This document shows positions 6,069 through 7,022 of a DNA stretch of 7,022 nucleotides, one piece after another (positions within the stretch are counted from its first letter, which is position 1; every line of letters begins with the position of its first letter). Source of the DNA: an uncultured Clostridia bacterium (GTDB taxonomy: Bacteria; Bacillota; Clostridia; Christensenellales; CAG-138); NCBI GenBank assembly GCA_947304365.1, contig CAMZAY010000058.1, forward strand, positions 1-7,022. Direction: 5' to 3'. Both the position numbers and the translations under genes were made by a program. Below the pieces are notes generated by a model, which saw only the letters and a list, made by a program, of their open reading frames with translations, was not told the DNA's origin and made no database searches.

Positions 6069-7022
6069 TCAGCTGAGTTTTTCGAGCCCCAGCCTAAGAC
6101 GGCGAAGGGTCTCCTCCCTGCCGAGGAGCGCGGCGATCTCGATAGCGCCGCCGGGGGTTACGGTGCGTCCGCTCATCGCTATGCGAACGGGCCAGAGGAG
6201 CGTGCCGTTCTTCATGCCCTTTTCGGCGGCGTAGCCGATCAGCGTATCGTGGAGCGCGGTCTCGGTCCAGTCGGGAAGCGCCTCAAGCATGGGTATGACG
6301 CTCTCGAGCACGGTCTTCGACACCGCGGGATCGGTCTTCGACTTCTTGTTGGTGAAGAGCTCGATATCGTAATCCTCGTCGAGCTTCGCAAGGAAATCGA
6401 CCACGCCCGCAATGTCGGAGAAGACCTCCGTCCTGGGCTGGAGTATGCGGATGAAGATATCCTCGTTCTCGGGCTTCTCCGCCATTTCGCCGACGCCCGC
6501 CTTGCAGAGCCAGGGCTTCGCCTTCTCGAAATACGCGCCGCCGTCCATCCTGCGGATGTACTCCGCGTTCATCCATTTGAGCTTATTATGATCGAAGATC
6601 GCGGGGGACTTCGAAAGCCCCTCGAGGCTGAACGCCTCCTTGAGCTCATCGAGAGTGAAAAACTCCCGCTCGTCGCCCGGGCTCCAGCCGACGAGGGCGA
6701 GGTAATTGATTATCGCCTCGGGAAGATAGCCGAGATTCACAAGATCCTCGAACGTGGCGTCGCCGTCGCGCTTGGAGAGCTTATGCGTCGCGTCGCGCAT
6801 GATGGTGGTGAGATGCACGTAGGTGGGCTTTTCCCAGCCGAACGCCTCGTACAGAAGATTGTACTTCGGGGTGGAGGAAAGATACTCCATGCCGCGGAGC
6901 ACGTGCGTGATGCCCATGGTATGATCGTCGATGACGTTCGCGAAATTATAGGTGGGCATGCCGTCCGCCTTAATGAGTATCATATCGTCAAGCTCGCTGC
7001 AGTCGACCTCGATATGCCCGAA
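6069..7022 (-). CDS. gltX: Glutamyl-tRNA synthetase GltX (N-terminus outside window)
   Basis: GltX charges tRNA with glutamate using ATP (class I synthetase). The frame stays open to the right edge: 13 codons upstream of the first visible Met (6981-6983) read FGHIEVDCSELDD and continue the family sequence, so the gene runs off the window. There are 317 residues visible of a usual 470-500; the HIGH motif and most of the Rossmann fold are missing. In partial numbering, KADGMPTYNFANVIDDH (18-34) and GITHVLRG mark the active-site half. KLSKRDGD (81-88) is the KMSKS-type loop in the form usual for GluRS, and the WSPGDEREFF stretch and KLKWMNAEYIR lead into the C-terminal anticodon-binding region, which is complete to the TGA at 6069-6071. 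Whether it also charges tRNA-Gln cannot be judged from this part. It is followed at 12 bp by msrA. Confidence 0.97.
   Translation of the reverse strand, partial: FGHIEVDCSELDDMILIKADGMPTYNFANVIDDHTMGITHVLRGMEYLSSTPKYNLLYEAFGWEKPTYVHLTTIMRDATHKLSKRDGDATFEDLVNLGYLPEAIINYLALVGWSPGDEREFFTLDELKEAFSLEGLSKSPAIFDHNKLKWMNAEYIRRMDGGAYFEKAKPWLCKAGVGEMAEKPENEDIFIRILQPRTEVFSDIAGVVDFLAKLDEDYDIELFTNKKSKTDPAVSKTVLESVIPMLEALPDWTETALHDTLIGYAAEKGMKNGTLLWPVRIAMSGRTVTPGGAIEIAALLGREETLRRLRLGLEKLS

Overview
The window is a GC-rich, gene-dense stretch with no gap between genes longer than 62 bp. It most likely comes from a high-GC member of the Bacillota (Clostridia-like). The main reason is the adjacent pair of ADP-glucose pyrophosphorylase paralogues, glgC followed by glgD; GlgD is a Bacillota hallmark. 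Purine-rich Shine-Dalgarno sites and the clostridial style of the MsrA and GltX proteins agree with this. The exact genus cannot be told from the sequence.

Positions 1-5505 (+ strand) hold a glycogen-synthesis operon in the order glgB (5'-truncated by the window edge), glgC, glgD, glgA. The genes are 37, 19 and 25 bp apart, and each of the three visible starts has a good ribosome binding site. No internal promoter or terminator is apparent, so the transcript probably starts upstream of the window. The operon ends at a strong 15-bp-stem terminator at 5521-5558. Together the genes form the classical bacterial pathway: GlgC, probably with GlgD, makes ADP-glucose from glucose-1-phosphate and ATP; GlgA polymerises it into alpha-1,4-glucan; GlgB adds alpha-1,6 branches. 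No glycogen phosphorylase (glgP) gene follows glgA.

Positions 5568-7022 (- strand) hold a convergent pair read from the right edge. It is gltX (glutamyl-tRNA synthetase, N-terminus outside the window) followed 12 bp later by msrA (methionine sulfoxide reductase A). The hairpin between glgA and msrA has T-tracts in both directions and probably ends both transcripts.

The region is core metabolism rather than accessory DNA. I found no mobile element, CRISPR array, tRNA/rRNA, riboswitch or unknown protein, and I do not see a previously undescribed system. The points most worth a second look are the apparently inactive GlgD subunit, the loss in GlgC of the residues used for fructose-1,6-bisphosphate activation in E. 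coli, the missing downstream glgP, and the heavy use of the Ile codon ATA in a GC-rich genome.
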